Assembly: GCA_031772625.1 (NCBI GenBank)
Contig: CM062819.1
Coordinates: 829,255,788 to 829,319,787 of the forward strand
Direction of reading: 5' to 3'
Source: Pinus tabuliformis
Lineage: Eukaryota > Streptophyta > Pinopsida > Pinales > Pinaceae
Length of the DNA stretch: 64,000 nucleotides
Position 1 is the first letter of the stretch. Each line of letters starts with the position of its first letter. The position numbers and the translations under genes are program-made. Below are positions 12,561 through 24,223 of this stretch, piece after piece. The notes beneath the pieces are model-generated. The model had not been told where the DNA came from. It searched no databases and saw nothing but the letters and a program-made list of their open reading frames with translations.

Positions 12561-13550
12561 ATACTAGATCTCCCTTGAGCTATTGGATAACAATCCCCAC
12601 ATGTGTATCTAATAACCCCAATGAGGCATAGTTTCTATGGTGCTTCAACATCTTGGACACTCTAAACAACCACCCATCTTGAGTTAAACCTACACTTCAA
12701 CTCGCCTCTAGCTTTGGAGATATATTCTCTTAGGACTAAGAAAATAATTCCCTATTATTGTCATCATTGGTTAATATGTATATTATTTCCCAATGCAAAC
12801 TACTAATTTAAATGTTCAGTTCAAAAATGCACCCATTTACAAAAAACAAAATATTGTGTGTGTGTGTGTGTGTGGATCTCCAACGTCAATGGATACCCAC
12901 AACTAGCAAGGCAATATTCCATTCCTCACATGCATATTTATTTCACCTTATCAAATAATGAGGGTAAGTCACACAATCAATTTGGGCACTTCAAGAAACT
13001 TATTTTTCCACCATGTGTATTTTTTGGGTGAATGATTTGAACCAAGAACCATTACAAACGTTTTGTTCTTGTAGATTATGTCTTTCTGCAATTTTCCAAT
13101 AATTCTGTTTAAGTGTCTCCTCCTATTTGCATGAACATGCTTCACTACATGTTGCTGACTACCCCCCTTCACATGAATCAACATCTCTTCCATGCAACAA
13201 TCTGTCATGAATAGATCTAAGTTGAATCTCTTTAGAATGGGAACTATACAAAATTTTAAATATTTCAGCACAAGTCTCTTCTTATACAGGCAATAACATC
13301 TCCTTTTGCTAAAGTATTTATTTGCACAATGAAAACAACTACATCACTTAACACATTTTACGACAAGCTTTCTACAAATAGAAATTAAAAACAAATACTA
13401 ACAATCACTTACAACAATCTACTTTTTCCAACAATTCACTTTCTTATGTTAAGTAAATCTTATATATGTACAAAATGTCAACTCTTAAGGTTCTCTTGTG
13501 TTCCTGGGCCCTCCTATGAGGAAGTTAAGCCGAGACCATCTCTAATATCA
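12561..13550 (-). repeat. Array internal region 1
   Basis: It contains a (GT)n tract at 12857-12874, then the shared internal block A (accttatcaaataatgag, 12889-13030) and block B (13262-13500) found in the other units. It ends with ctctaatatca (13540-13550), a decayed Met-tRNA primer site on the minus strand immediately before the LTR at 13551. No coding sequence was recognised. Confidence 0.6.
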
Positions 13551-14005
13551 TGAAAGAAAATGCGAGAGTAGACATATCTTCTTCACACACTAAAACTTAT
13601 TTAACCAATGCTAGTACATATGAATACTTCAATCTTTGGCATAAGATAAGCATGCTTTCTTAACCAAACTAACAACTAGTTGAGAAAATATCTCAACTAC
13701 ACACTGAATCTAGTAGTTAATTGGTTAGAGAGAATCTCTCATGTCCAAATGGATCTAACAACCTCATAAAGCCTTGGAATCAAACCACTTATGTAAATAT
13801 TGTCTCTGCCTCACAATTCCTATACACTAATAAACCATGATTGTATGATATGATGAGGAAACACTCATTAAACAATAAGACAAGTAAGAGTTAAGAACTA
13901 CAACACAAGAGCCCACAATGCTAATTTATTTTTTCTTACTGAGTCACCTTCAACTCTTGTTTATGATTTTGATGTTGGTTTTGAGGTTTTATTTTATGAA
14001 ACACA
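13551..14005 (-). repeat. Array LTR copy 1
   Basis: About 455 bp, bounded on the plus strand by TGAAAG and GAAACACA. It shares long blocks with the other copies, for example caaactaacaactagttgag and gagaatctctcatgtcc. In element (minus) orientation it starts TGTGTTTC, is preceded by a (GA)n purine tract at 14010-14030, and is followed by a decayed primer site. Confidence 0.7.
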
Positions 14006-14034
14006 AAGATCTATCTCTCTCTCTCTCTTAACCA

Positions 14035-14440
14035 AAGAAAGAAATCGGCCTCCCTCTCAACCCGAGGGCTAGAGTGAGGTTGCAAGTATACTCACTTAAA
14101 AGTTCACAAGCCTCAAAGGCAATACAACACTATTCATAGGAGCCCACATGTATACTCACTTAAGAGTTCACAAGGGTCGAAGCCAATACAACAATATTCA
14201 TATGCACAAAACCATTACAACAATAATTATCAAGGCATTACAACTCATCATGTCACTAGCCAGGATTTGAACCTAGGTGGGGAAGATAACAACCATTCTG
14301 CCCAACCACCCAAGATAACCCCAAATAACACACACACACACACACAAAGCTCATCATGTCACTAGCCGAGATTTGAACCTAGGTGGGGAAGTTAACAACC
14401 ATTCCACCCAACCACCCGAGATAAACCCAATTCACACACA
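14035..14440 (-). mobile_element. Candidate tRNA-derived SINE with a second tRNA-like head
   Basis: On the minus strand the head reads TGGTTGGGTGG (A-box-like) and, about 34 bases on, GGTTCAAATC (matches the tRNA B-box). A body of about 230 bp follows and ends near a (GA)n tract. A second head copy, with GGTTCAAATCTC, lies at 14350-14425, separated by a (CA)n tract. The same module recurs at 15925-16135 plus 41159-41200, and at 44093-44340. Its RNA polymerase III promoter function is inferred, not shown. It could instead be part of the internal region of the tandem LTR unit. Confidence 0.5.
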
Positions 14441-15458
14441 CACATATCTAATTTGTTTAAAATTTACTTAATTTTCAAAATTTATATTGTTTTTTTCATA
14501 TGTTAATGATGATGAAAATGAATGGTCTATTAAGACTAATTTTAATTGACATGAAATAAAGTGTGTGTGTGCACAAATACATGAAGTGGCAACATCAATG
14601 GATACCCAAAACTAACAAGGTCATCTTGCTTTCCTCACATGCATATTTATTTCACCTTATCAAATAATGACAGTGAATCACACAATCAATTTGGCCACTC
14701 TAGTGAACATATTTTTCCTCCATGTATATTTTTTTGGGGAAGCTCTAAACCAAGAAACATTACAAACATTTCATTCATGTACATTGTGGCTTTCTGCAGT
14801 TTGTCAATAATGCTTCACATGTGTCTCCTCCTACTTGAATTAGCGTGCTTCCCTGCATGTTGTTGGTTGTCTGCCTTCAAACAACTCAACATTTCTTCCA
14901 TGCAACAATCTATCATGAGTAGATCTAAGTGACTCTCTTGAGAATGGGAATTACTTTAACGTTTAAATCCTTCGTCATGAGTCTCTTATTATAGAGGCAA
15001 TAACATATCCAATTGGAAATGGTTTTATTTGCATAATGCAAACAATTAAATCACTTAACACACTACAATAAGATCTCTACAAATAGAAATAAAAAACAAA
15101 TTCTAACAATCACCCACAACAATCTACAATCACCAAAAATTCACTCTCTTATGTTAAGCTAATCCTATATATGTACAAAATGTCATCTCTTCACCACAAT
15201 TCTCTTCTTATACATGCAATAATATCTCCATTTGACAAAGGATTTATTTGCACAATGAAAACAATTACATCATTTAACACACTTTATGACAAGCTTAAAC
15301 AAACTCTAACAATCACTTACAATGATCTACTTTTGCCAACAATTCACTCTCTTATGTTAAGTCAATCCTATATATGTACAAAAGATTAACTCCTAAGGTT
15401 CTCTGATGTTCCTGGGCCCTCTTATGAGTGAGTTAAGCCCATACTGGCTCTAATATCA
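14441..15458 (-). repeat. Array internal region 2, with block B duplicated
   Basis: It holds block A at 14600-14740 and block B twice in tandem (about 14970-15180 and 15195-15400; shared motif ttcactctcttatgttaag). It ends in gctctaatatca (15447-15458), a decayed minus-strand primer site. No gene was seen; the short frames here are noise. Confidence 0.6.
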
Positions 15459-15920
15459 TGAAATTAGAAAATGTGAGAGTAGACATATCTTCTTCACACA
15501 AAAAAACTTATTTAACCAACACTATTACATATAACTTTACTTCAAACTTTGGCTTAAGATAAGCATGCTTTCTTAACCAAACTAACAACTAGTTGAGAAA
15601 ATATCTCAACTACACACCATGTCTAGGAGTTAATTTTTTAGAGATAATCTCTCATGTCTAACTGGATCTAACAACCTCATAAACTCTTGGAATCAAACCA
15701 CTTATGTAGAGATTGTTTCTACCTCACAATGCCTATACATTAATAAAACATGATCGTATTATATGATGAAGAATCACTCACTAAACAATAAGACAAGTAG
15801 GAGTTAATAACTTCAACACAAGAGCCCACAATGTTATTGTATAATTTCTTACTGAGTCACTTTCAACCTTCAACTCTTGTTATGATTTTGATGATGGTTT
15901 TTAGGTTTTATTTCATATAT
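15459..15920 (-). repeat. Array LTR copy 2
   Basis: It starts TGAAAT after the decayed primer site and follows the LTR consensus. The outer GAAACACA end seen in copies 1 and 3 is replaced by a short (AT)n tract at 15917-15926. Confidence 0.65.
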
Positions 15921-15924
15921 ATAT

Positions 15925-16135
15925 AGTTTAAGCAAGGAAAGAAATCAACCTCCTTCTCAACCTGAGGGCTAGAGTGAGGTTATTGGTACCAGTCCACTCA
16001 CAAGTATACTCACTTAAGAGTTCACAAGGCTTGAAGCCAATAGAACAATATTCATAGGTGTAAACCCATTACAACAATAATTATCAAGGCATTATAAGTC
16101 ATCATGTCACTAGCCAAGATTTGAACCTCGGTGGG
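15925..16135 (-). mobile_element. SINE-like copy, left part, split by the 25-kb element
   Basis: It is the same module as 14035-14325 up to the B-box-like gatttgaacctcggtggg. There the 25-kb element enters, and the remainder of the tRNA-like head (ggggaaaataacaaccattcc) continues at 41155. Splicing out 16136-41153 plus one target-site copy restores the head seen in the sister copies, which confirms the insertion. Confidence 0.6.
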
Positions 16136-17067
16136 TGTTGTAGGGAAAACCCAACGCCCCCCATTACTTCAAGTAATAGGGACCCTTTACATTAATTTTT
16201 TGGCTAAGCATCTTTTATGATTTTCATTTAAGTTAATTGTCTTACAATTTTCTCATTTTTTCGTTTTTATTATATTTATATTTTAATTCTTTCATTGAAT
16301 CCGACTTTTCACTAGCTTTCCATCAATACTTGTTTCGATTCATTTCGTCAACTGGTTTGCAAAAGGCACTCTTTTGAAGTTTGATCGTTTTCTCGCCTAG
16401 ACTAAAAATGTAAATAAATGTATACTAGCAATTGTCCCAAAAGGTACAAAGAGAGGCCAATAGGATTATTAAATTAGAATTGTTGAATTTCTCTAGAAGA
16501 GATGTTGGTTCAAACCTAACGGATGAGCAATTTGAGCTGGCTAAAGGCCTTCTAATTGTTTTTTATTATTGTAAAATTATATTGATAGTTCATTGGTTTT
16601 ACTTTCAAAAGCTTGAAACAATGAAACTAAATCTGCCCTGCCTATCTGCAACATCTAATCAGTGTTAAAGTCTCACAAAGGCCTAGATCAAAGGCTAAGA
16701 TTAAATCGTCGAGTTACAAAAGATAAGTCACATAAATTAACTTACTTCTCTCATGCCTTCTGTTCTTAAACATAAGAAAGAAGTTATAAATAGCTTGCAT
16801 GTCATGCATGTCACACCCAAGCTCCTGAAGAGGCAAAACAATATCTCCATAGCTAAGACACCAAGCTAGAAGACCTTCCGCAGATACATAATTCAACAAT
16901 GTTAAATGGTTGGATGGTTTTATTAGCATAATTATACATTGTTGGTGCATTAGAATGCAAATCTGGATGGCATTGTCTAGACCTAATTCACATTCCAAAC
17001 ACCCTAAACAACACTAATAAATCTAAAAGTGATGACGTGTTCAATCTCTATACACCCCTGTTTTAAA

Positions 17068-17191
17068 ATTTATGAATTTTGTTGTCACTAAATTTAATGT
17101 ATTTTCAGTCCTTTGATATCGCTGAAACAAACATTTATGAATTTTGCTGTCACTAAATTTAATGTATTTTCAGTCCTTTGATATCGCTGAA
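17068..17191. repeat. 65-bp tandem duplication
   Basis: Two adjacent near-identical copies (17068-17132 and 17133-17191) contain aatttaatgtattttcagtc. No function is apparent. Confidence 0.85.
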
Positions 17192-17613
17192 ACTTTGGAT
17201 GGTTTGGATGTTTATAAAATCTGAGATTCTAAAACAGACTTATAGCCTGAACGCACAAATTTAAGTTTTACAGCATGCTTTGATTTCTCTGGGCACCAAG
17301 TTCTGTAGAATTTTCTGAGATGTAATTGGATGCATTGCTGCACATGTAATAATATTCTGGAATACCCTATGTGAATGACTTTCCTGTTTCAAGTAACATG
17401 ATAGCAGCATATGGTTATCTCATATAATGGATGGTTTCCAAGTATAAATTATGTTGGATAAGATTAATTTGATGACCATTTAATTATCTACAGCATTTGT
17501 GTGTATGAAATGAACCAGAATCGTAAATCCATGCTTAAATTTCAAGTTGAGACTCAAATTTGCATTTGTTTCCAAGACCATTTGCACATTTGTATTATGA
17601 CTTCAAGCAAATA

Positions 17614-18186
17614 AATGAGCAGCCTGTGGATGTTCACAGAGGTAATGCGGAATTGAGGATGGAATTGAATAAGGCGGTCGATGTAAGCATAGACTGTCTC
17701 AGGCATAGAAAAACTGCACTTTAACATACCTCAAAATCTTGTCCAGATACCGCTCTATGCACATTTCTGGCACCTGTACAGCGTCGAAAAATTACTTATT
17801 AAAAGGTTGATTTGACATTTCGGATTCATTCAATTAAAAGAAAATACTCATTACATGGATGCTTTGACATTTAGGTTTCGAGCGTTCCAGGGCTGAAAGG
17901 AATTAATCGAGAGAAAAATAAAGAAAATACCCTATTCTGAAATGAAGGAATTGGGGTACCCGTACCTGTAATTGAATCCCTGTGCATTGATCATGCTTTA
18001 CGAACTCTTCAATTGGAGGTTGTTGTCCATCGATCCTCTTGAATACCCTGCATCAGATTTGAGATAGACGGACCTGCATTAAAATGGCTGAAATGAATTA
18101 AAAATATATTATCGCAATTGAAAAGCAGAGCACAAATGAATTAGTGATGGTATGTACCTGAAATTAATGAGAGAGAGCAGAGCCAT
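17614..18186 (-). pseudogene. Captured 5' part of a cyclin gene (P/U-type cyclin-like)
   Basis: Three putative exons lie on the minus strand. Exon 1, 18158-18186, gives MALLSLINF and ends at a GT donor. Exon 2, 17966-18047, joins in frame (VFKRIDGQQPPIEEFVKHD) between cag and gtacg splice sites. Exon 3 starts at 17773 (VPEMCIERYLDKILRYV); after one extra base it continues MPETVYAYIDRLIQFHPQF and ITSVNIHRLLI, ending at 17614. This matches the N-terminal cyclin box of plant P/U-type cyclins (family pattern ISI..YL.RI, Y.YIDR, FNVHRLLI). The rest of the cyclin box (VA.KF..D) is missing, so the copy is truncated as well as frameshifted. Known family members partner CDKs; this copy cannot make that protein. 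Exact subtype is uncertain. Confidence 0.6.
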
Positions 18187-18965
18187 TATTGAGAGAGAGT
18201 CGTGACGGTTCAGTTGCTGGAGACCGCCCTTCCTTTGATGTTGGGAAGAAAACAAACTCACACTCAGTTGGCTCAGATTCAGAGATTCATGCACAGGCAC
18301 AAACATGCATTAGACAGAAGTGGCAATTCTCTCATTCGCAGCGATTCTCGCAGCAATTCTCTCATTCGAGTATCCTCCATGTTCACTTACATAAATTTCA
18401 CTGAATTTTGGGAAAGTAGTGTGTAACAGGTGTGAAGTGGAACGCTAAAAAGTGGCATAAATGTCATAAAAATCTTTGTACAGGTGTCAAAAGTTTTCTG
18501 ATCGACATTTTTTTGTGCTTTCTTGACTTTCCGTGCTTTTTTTATTTTCCGTTGTTTCGTTTTCTGGTTCAGATCAACGGTTGAAAGTGTCTCACCTGAT
18601 CGAACGGAGCAAGGTAAAAGTGTTGACGAAAAAGTTGATGCATAGGAAGGCCTATCGGCCTAAATATTTCGATTTTCATAGCTAATTAAGTTCAATAATC
18701 ATTCATTGTAAATATTAACTTTTAGTGAATTTTTACTATTTTTTCACTAACAATCCTACAAAATGACTCAACTAAGTCGTACAATAAATGAAAAACATGT
18801 TTCGAGATCTTGGTAATTTACTTCAATTTGTTATTTTAAAACAAGTTGCCGAAACCAGATTCTCAAAATTGCAAAATAACTATAGTCCAATTTGTAGGAT
18901 TATTAATTCCACATCGGCCCCACTTCATATCACTTCCTTCCTCCCAAAATCCCAATCTAAGAAAG

Positions 18966-19070
18966 AAATGCAATTCAAAATTTGCGATTTTAGAAATGTG
19001 ATCAAAATTTACGATTTCATAAATGTGATCAAAATTTGCGATGCGATATTGCGATATCGCATATCGCAAA
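18966..19070. repeat. 28-bp tandem repeat plus GCGATATCGC palindrome in the 5' LTR
   Basis: Two copies of a 28-bp unit (atgtgatcaaaatt..cgattt) lead into ttgcgatgcgatatt, gcgatatcgc, atatcgcaa, a near-perfect palindrome at 19036-19070. The 3' LTR has an extra copy of the unit. Confidence 0.8.
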
Positions 19071-21262
19071 AATCTGAAGCACCGCAAACTCATCCCTTAA
19101 AAATGTGCGATGGGTGATTTTGGAAAATATACGAGAGGATAAAACTTTTTAATATAAGGTTCCTTCTCCACTCCACCTCACCTCATCCTCCACTCCACCT
19201 CACCTCATCCTCCACTCCCCTCCTCCATCACTCATCTTCACATGGATGGAATAAATGAAAAAAGATTAATTCCAATGGTTTGTTTTGTATGGATTTTGGA
19301 TTGATTTCAATGGTTTGTATATAAAAATTTTAATTTAATATTATATTTATATTATAATGATGATATTATAATTATAATATTTATTATAATTTTAATATAA
19401 TTTAAATTATAATATTGATATAATATTATTACATTTTAATTAAATTTTGTTAATCATTTCCATCTTAATTAATTTTTATAAATAATTAATTTAATTTGTA
19501 ATTACAATTAATTAGCATTAATTAAATAATAATTGTAATCTAAGGATTATAATTTAATTTAAAATTCATATTTTTAGCCCAGGCAATAGAAATTCCAAAA
19601 TTTTGGCAATTTTAATATACCGACTTCATCTCATAAATAGAGTTTTACTTGGCCAAATGAGGCCCAAGATGGCTCATTGAAAAAATAAAATTATGGAAAA
19701 TATTTCTGAAATAGTTTCATTTCCAGATTTGATCATTTATTGGGTTTAAAATCTAGCAGAAGATCAGGCTCCGAATTTTTAACAAAATCAATTTTTTGCA
19801 TTTTTATTCGCCCACAACTTCTTCTGAGTGCAGACCCGTTCATTAATAATCTCTTTGGCCAATTAGATCATCACAGGCATCAATAGAAAACTCAGATTTC
19901 CTTTTCAATGATTTATTTAATTGAATTTGATTGGATTTCTTTTAATTCCAGATTTAGCATTTTCATTTTATTTTTGTATTTTAAATTTTATTTTGATTTG
20001 TTTTGCAGGAAAATAGTTGAAGAAATGAAGAGAAAAGAATCTCAATTAATGAGAAAGATCCAGCAATAGAAGAATGAAATTTTGAGCCATTGAAAATTGA
20101 TTAAACAAATTTCTTCTTCAATAAACTTTCTTATTAAGAATTCCTTTTGAAACTATTATAAATAACAGATTGTGGAATCCAATAAGGGCTTCTCTCTGTA
20201 ATTTTGGAATTCTAAAAGCACTTTTGTAATAGGAATTTAGAGTTGTAGGTGGGAGAGAGAAAATCTCAGATCTGGGGATTATTGAGAATTTTTCTTTTGC
20301 ATTCTGAATTATGTATGATGGGCAGAGTTTGCACTTCTGCAGCTCTTGTTGTAACAACAAAAGTTCAAACAATGTAAAGGATTGTTGGAGACCAGAGCCA
20401 GAGAAATGGATTCAATAAATTGGTATTTCTAATACTACTGTTTTAAATACTAATTTCATTTTATGATGGCAGGGATGTGTCATTTTATTCATATTTGTGC
20501 ACTATTGTCAATATGGGTAACTTGTCTCAATCATATGTTATTATTTATATCTGTTCTTATGGGTTGAATTCTGATTTCTGAGTAACTATTTACTCAGAAA
20601 TCTGTCTTTTAATACTGGTTTAACAAATAGTGATATGGTGTGAACTACTTCCTCATATTATTGTTTAATTATTCGAATTATTGATTAAACAATCAATATC
20701 ATTTTGTGAACTTCTTCCTAAATGTTGTTGGTTGATTATTTGAGTGAAGAGGTCCCTTAATAGAATATGTTTTGGTATACATAATGTCAGTTAATTGAAC
20801 TACTTCGTTAGCTTGATATTCATTATAAGCCAGACATATTTAAATCTCAATCATTTAAATATCTTTCTCTCGGTTGGGTTATATCTATATCTGCCTAATT
20901 GAGATAGGATTAGGACTTAGTTCCTTTTGCTTGCATTTTAGAATAATTTTGCATTTAGATTAATTATAAATTTCTAAAATTCCTCTTCATAAAGACGAAA
21001 ACTTTAGTTGTGGCTTGGCTGAGCCCCAAATCAGCTTAAGGATCACTTTCTTCCCTTATCAACAAGACGGTTGATTTGATGTCTCTTCTCCATTGGTGGA
21101 TGAAAGTCATATTTTAAGCCATTAGAGATTGAGAGAAGGTAACTAGACCTAGTTGAACCAGTCAGAACCACCATTCCAAACGGAAAAGGAGCTGCTTTAA
21201 GGTCTGGACCGGGTGGTCATCCCCTAATGTTGTTGTAGCGAATTTCAAGGCTTCAACAATTT

Positions 21263-21281
21263 TGGTGCTAGAAGGAGGGCC
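21263..21281 (+). other. Primer-binding-site candidate of the 25-kb element
   Basis: TGGTGCTAGAAGGAGGGCC starts four bases after the LTR end and begins with TGG, as needed to pair with a tRNA 3' CCA. Which tRNA it would use cannot be settled by eye. Confidence 0.6.
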
Positions 21282-21399
21282 TGAAACTTGTTATCTATTG
21301 GAGTCTTTGTATTCTAACATTTTATTTATCACGATGGCTCCTCTTAAACTTCCAATTTGGAGTTGTATCCATGGACATGCATCTTCCAATACTCCACCT

Positions 21400-21960
21400 T
21401 AAGTGGTAAGACTCTTGTCTCAGGTAAAGTTTAATGGTAAGGGTAATACTTCTGCATTTAAACATTACAATTCATTCAAAAATTTTCAAATTCTACTTTT
21501 CAAGGAATTGATGAAGGTATTTTATGCAGGATTTTTACTCTTACATTGTTGGCAAAAGCCAGAATTTGGTGTCAATCGCTTCCAATTGCCTCAATTCACA
21601 ACTGGGATCAATTTGTTATAATGTTCCTTTGTAAATTTGACCGTTATAACTACGAATAGGTATGTGACGAAATCAAAGATTTACAAAGATTCGAAAATGA
21701 ATCATTGATTGATTTTATCATCAGGTTACGTTTAAATTGTTTGAATTTTAAAATTGAAGAAAAGCCTTCACAAGAAGAATTATTAGATTGTTATGAACAT
21801 ATTTTCTCTCTTCCTCCCATTCATAATCCATGTGGAATTATTTCAAGATTTGTTCAAACTTTTTCCAATTACATTAACACAATTGAGAATTCCATTATGA
21901 AAATGCAAACAAATGATAATGAAATGGACCTCTATTATGTATGATCAATTTCTTCATTTA
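21400..21960 (+). pseudogene. Decayed gag of the 25-kb element
   Basis: This is a retrotransposon capsid (gag) region in broken frames. It starts near VKFNGKGNTSAFKHYNSFKN, passes through ARILTLTLLAKARIW and IHNWDQFVIMFLCKFDRYNY, and after a stop gives DLQRFENESLIDFIIRLRL. The spacing W..F...F..KF..E..L...ESI..FI.R is the retrotransposon gag pattern of Ty3/gypsy elements. The protein normally forms the particle that packages element RNA. A frameshift near 21540-21620 and a stop at about 21660 disable it. No zinc knuckle was found downstream. Confidence 0.6.
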
Positions 21961-22227
21961 GTGCACACTTCAAACAGTATTGAAAGTGATCGGGATGCAC
22001 CTTCACATATTGGTGAATATCAATCACAAAGCTTGGAAAATTTTACTATTCAAATGCAAGAAGATATTAGCAATAATCTTGAAGAAGATATCGCTTGGGG
22101 ATCTGAAAATCAGTGCGCGTCACATTCAGAAGATCAAAGCATAAATCAGCAAGTATAAGCAACGATTAAAATTCTCAATAACGCACAATCTGTTGTACAA
22201 ATTTCTGAACTCTTTTATGATGAGAAA

Positions 22228-22929
22228 ATGCCAAATTCAGGACAGAAAATCAACATTCTTCAAGAAAGCACAAGTACACAAATGAATGATCTGAAGTCTG
22301 AAATTTACAATGACCATAATGCACAAGAGTTCTCAAATAAAGACACTTTTAAAACCATTGCTTCTGATTCTCATTTTTCCTTTTATCCTGATATTTTTGT
22401 TGATAGCAATTTATCCCCTCTTAACATTAATGATATCTCAGAAAACAAAGAGGTTGATCTTAATGAATTGCCAATTAGTTTTTATCAAGATAGAGAACTA
22501 ATTATTGATTATTATGATGGCATTAATGAACATGTGCTTTATATTCCTTCTTGTTTTGATACATTGGATGAGATCAAAGGGAATTCTAATGAATATCGTG
22601 AGGTCATTTATGATAGTTACTTTGATATTGAGGACATTGATTTCTCTGCTTCACTATTGAATCATCATTATCAAAGTGTAATCAAATATGAAAATGAAGA
22701 ACACTTTAATTCAGAAATTGTTTTAAATAGTTATCATTTTCAAATAATTAATCATACTCATGATTTCAGCATTCAAGAAACCAGTCCAATCTATGATTTA
22801 TATGACGATCAAGCTCTCATTCATATTCACAGTCATAGTTTTCTTTCTAATTCACAAGTTGGTTTTAGGAATAATTCAAATTCTATTTTAAATCAAACCA
22901 ATTCTTGTGAAAAGGAAATTGTGTTGTAA
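22228..22929 (+). CDS. Unidentified acidic ORF in the 25-kb element
   Basis: An uninterrupted frame of 233 codons, rich in Asn, Asp, Glu, Ser and Ile, with no recognised motif. It lies downstream of gag, where protease and reverse transcriptase would be expected. It overlaps the next frame (22907-23206), as if one coding region had been frameshifted. Length and order suggest an element-specific gag extension or accessory protein; I cannot assign a function. Codon use is AT-rich like the surrounding DNA, so some of the openness may be chance. Confidence 0.35.
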   Translation: MPNSGQKINILQESTSTQMNDLKSEIYNDHNAQEFSNKDTFKTIASDSHFSFYPDIFVDSNLSPLNINDISENKEVDLNELPISFYQDRELIIDYYDGINEHVLYIPSCFDTLDEIKGNSNEYREVIYDSYFDIEDIDFSASLLNHHYQSVIKYENEEHFNSEIVLNSYHFQIINHTHDFSIQETSPIYDLYDDQALIHIHSHSFLSNSQVGFRNNSNSILNQTNSCEKEIVL

Positions 22930-23320
22930 CAATAATTGTAACACTAGTGTAAACTATGATTTGATTTTATTATTTTTTCTTCACTTATTTTGTTTAAATT
23001 CATATTTGTTTTCTATTTTTAATTTTCGATTTTTAAATAATTTGTGCTGGCATATTGAGCAGCTCAGTATTGAACACTCAATTTATGTGTTGTCTGAATG
23101 GGAAAATGAAGTTTTGAATTCTAATCATGAACATCAAGAGCAATTTCTCTTCCAATTTCAACTGATGTTCATTTCTTATCGATTACTTCTACCTTCTCAA
23201 AGGTAGTGTCAACAAGAGAGTGTATTTTCACAATATGACCAGCAATCTAATTCAATTAATAATCTTCCACTGTATCTAACATATTTTCATCCATTTGTCA
23301 TAAACCCCTTTGAAAAATAT

Positions 23321-23692
23321 TTGGAAAGTTTTTCTTCACGAAAGATTGTTAATAGTTTAACACTTACACAGAACACTAACAAATTTATGCAGACCATTAT
23401 ATCTAAAAGTTCATTCTCACGATCTGGCCTATCATCTTCTCTTTTGAACATCTCCCAATTAATAGTGGAAATCCATCCAGATTTCTATGATCCAATTGAA
23501 ATTCAACTGGAAAGGACATTTCAAGAGAAGGTAATTGTAAATAATATATTAGAAATAATTGTACATTCTACTTTCAGATTTATTTTTCTTAGTTTAATTT
23601 TATTTGTATTTTTGTTACTAATGATTGATTTGTACATACATACAGGAATTAAAATGAGAGAGTGGTTACATTGGAAGTATGACTATACCTAG
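23321..23692 (+). CDS. Unidentified ORF with one predicted membrane segment
   Basis: A frame of 123 codons. The C-terminal third holds a hydrophobic run, FIFLSLILFVFLLLMIDLYI, that would span a membrane, followed by a basic-aromatic tail. It is the last plus-strand frame before the nested Copia element. Some LTR elements carry an extra membrane ORF near this place, but there is no further evidence for that here and pol is absent. It may be the end of the same disrupted coding region as 22228-22929. Confidence 0.3.
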   Translation: MESFSSRKIVNSLTLTQNTNKFMQTIISKSSFSRSGLSSSLLNISQLIVEIHPDFYDPIEIQLERTFQEKVIVNNILEIIVHSTFRFIFLSLILFVFLLLMIDLYIHTGIKMREWLHWKYDYT

Positions 23693-24223
23693 TCATGTTT
23701 CCTTAATTAAGTTAGAAGTAGGAATAAATTAATTTAGATTATATTTATTTTTTGTTAGCACTTATTTCATTATTTCAAATTTCAATAAAGCAAGTAATGA
23801 ATCTGACTTCTTATGGGTATTCACTTTCATTTTTGGAAAATAAGCTTAGAATATTTTAGAATCTCTTAGATCATACACATTTGTGAAAAGCACTTGATTG
23901 TCTTATTTTGAAAAAAATCATCACAATGATCATACATGAAGAAATTCCAAGAATTTGCTACAACTTAACAATTTTGGATTCGTAAGTATTTCTGAAAAGG
24001 AGCTCGTTTTCACCACTCTTGTATTCTAATGTAAATTGGAGGTGGATTAAATTTAATGAAAACTCATTACTTAGCATTTTTTAAGATCAAATAAGTAGAT
24101 GACACTGAACATGAGAGAAATTGAAGATTCATGAGGTAAAATTTACAGTGAATTTTCTTTCAAGTATGCATTTTAAAGGTTCATCTTCATCTATTGTTTG
24201 ATTTTATTTTTCATGATTTATTG

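Larger units (their letters stand above)
16416..18660. mobile_element. 2.2-kb insert in the 5' LTR carrying a cyclin gene fragment
   Basis: It is present in the 5' LTR but absent from the 3' LTR (junction near 38535). The host sequence reads gtaaata on the left and taaatatttcg on the right. It carries intron-containing cyclin exons on the minus strand and a 65-bp tandem duplication at 17068-17191. The right end has a small palindrome, aggcc-tatc-ggcct, followed by taa. No clear terminal inverted repeats were found. Gene capture with introns suggests a Helitron or Pack-MULE type process, but neither end signature is convincing. Frames at 16432-16668 (+) and 16714-16998 (-) were not recognised. 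Confidence 0.6.
16136..21258 (+). repeat. 5' LTR of the 25-kb element (contains a 2.2-kb insert)
   Basis: Positions 16136-16415 and 18661-21258 match 38257-41153 throughout. The two copies differ at scattered bases, so the insertion is not recent. It includes an AT-rich block (19318-19560), a pyrimidine-rich 22-bp tandem repeat near 19167-19223 (unit contains cactccacctcacctcat), and a strong palindrome at 19036-19070. Confidence 0.85.

Noticed and set aside
14260-14330. A functional tRNA gene on the minus strand
   Set aside because: Only A-box-like and B-box-like motifs match; no cloverleaf or acceptor stem could be drawn, and the segment is a dispersed repeat.
17738-17773. A GAG|GTATGT donor and a 36-base intron inside cyclin exon 3
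   Set aside because: The intron would be too short for plants, and a one-base insertion explains the frame break better because the protein is collinear across it.
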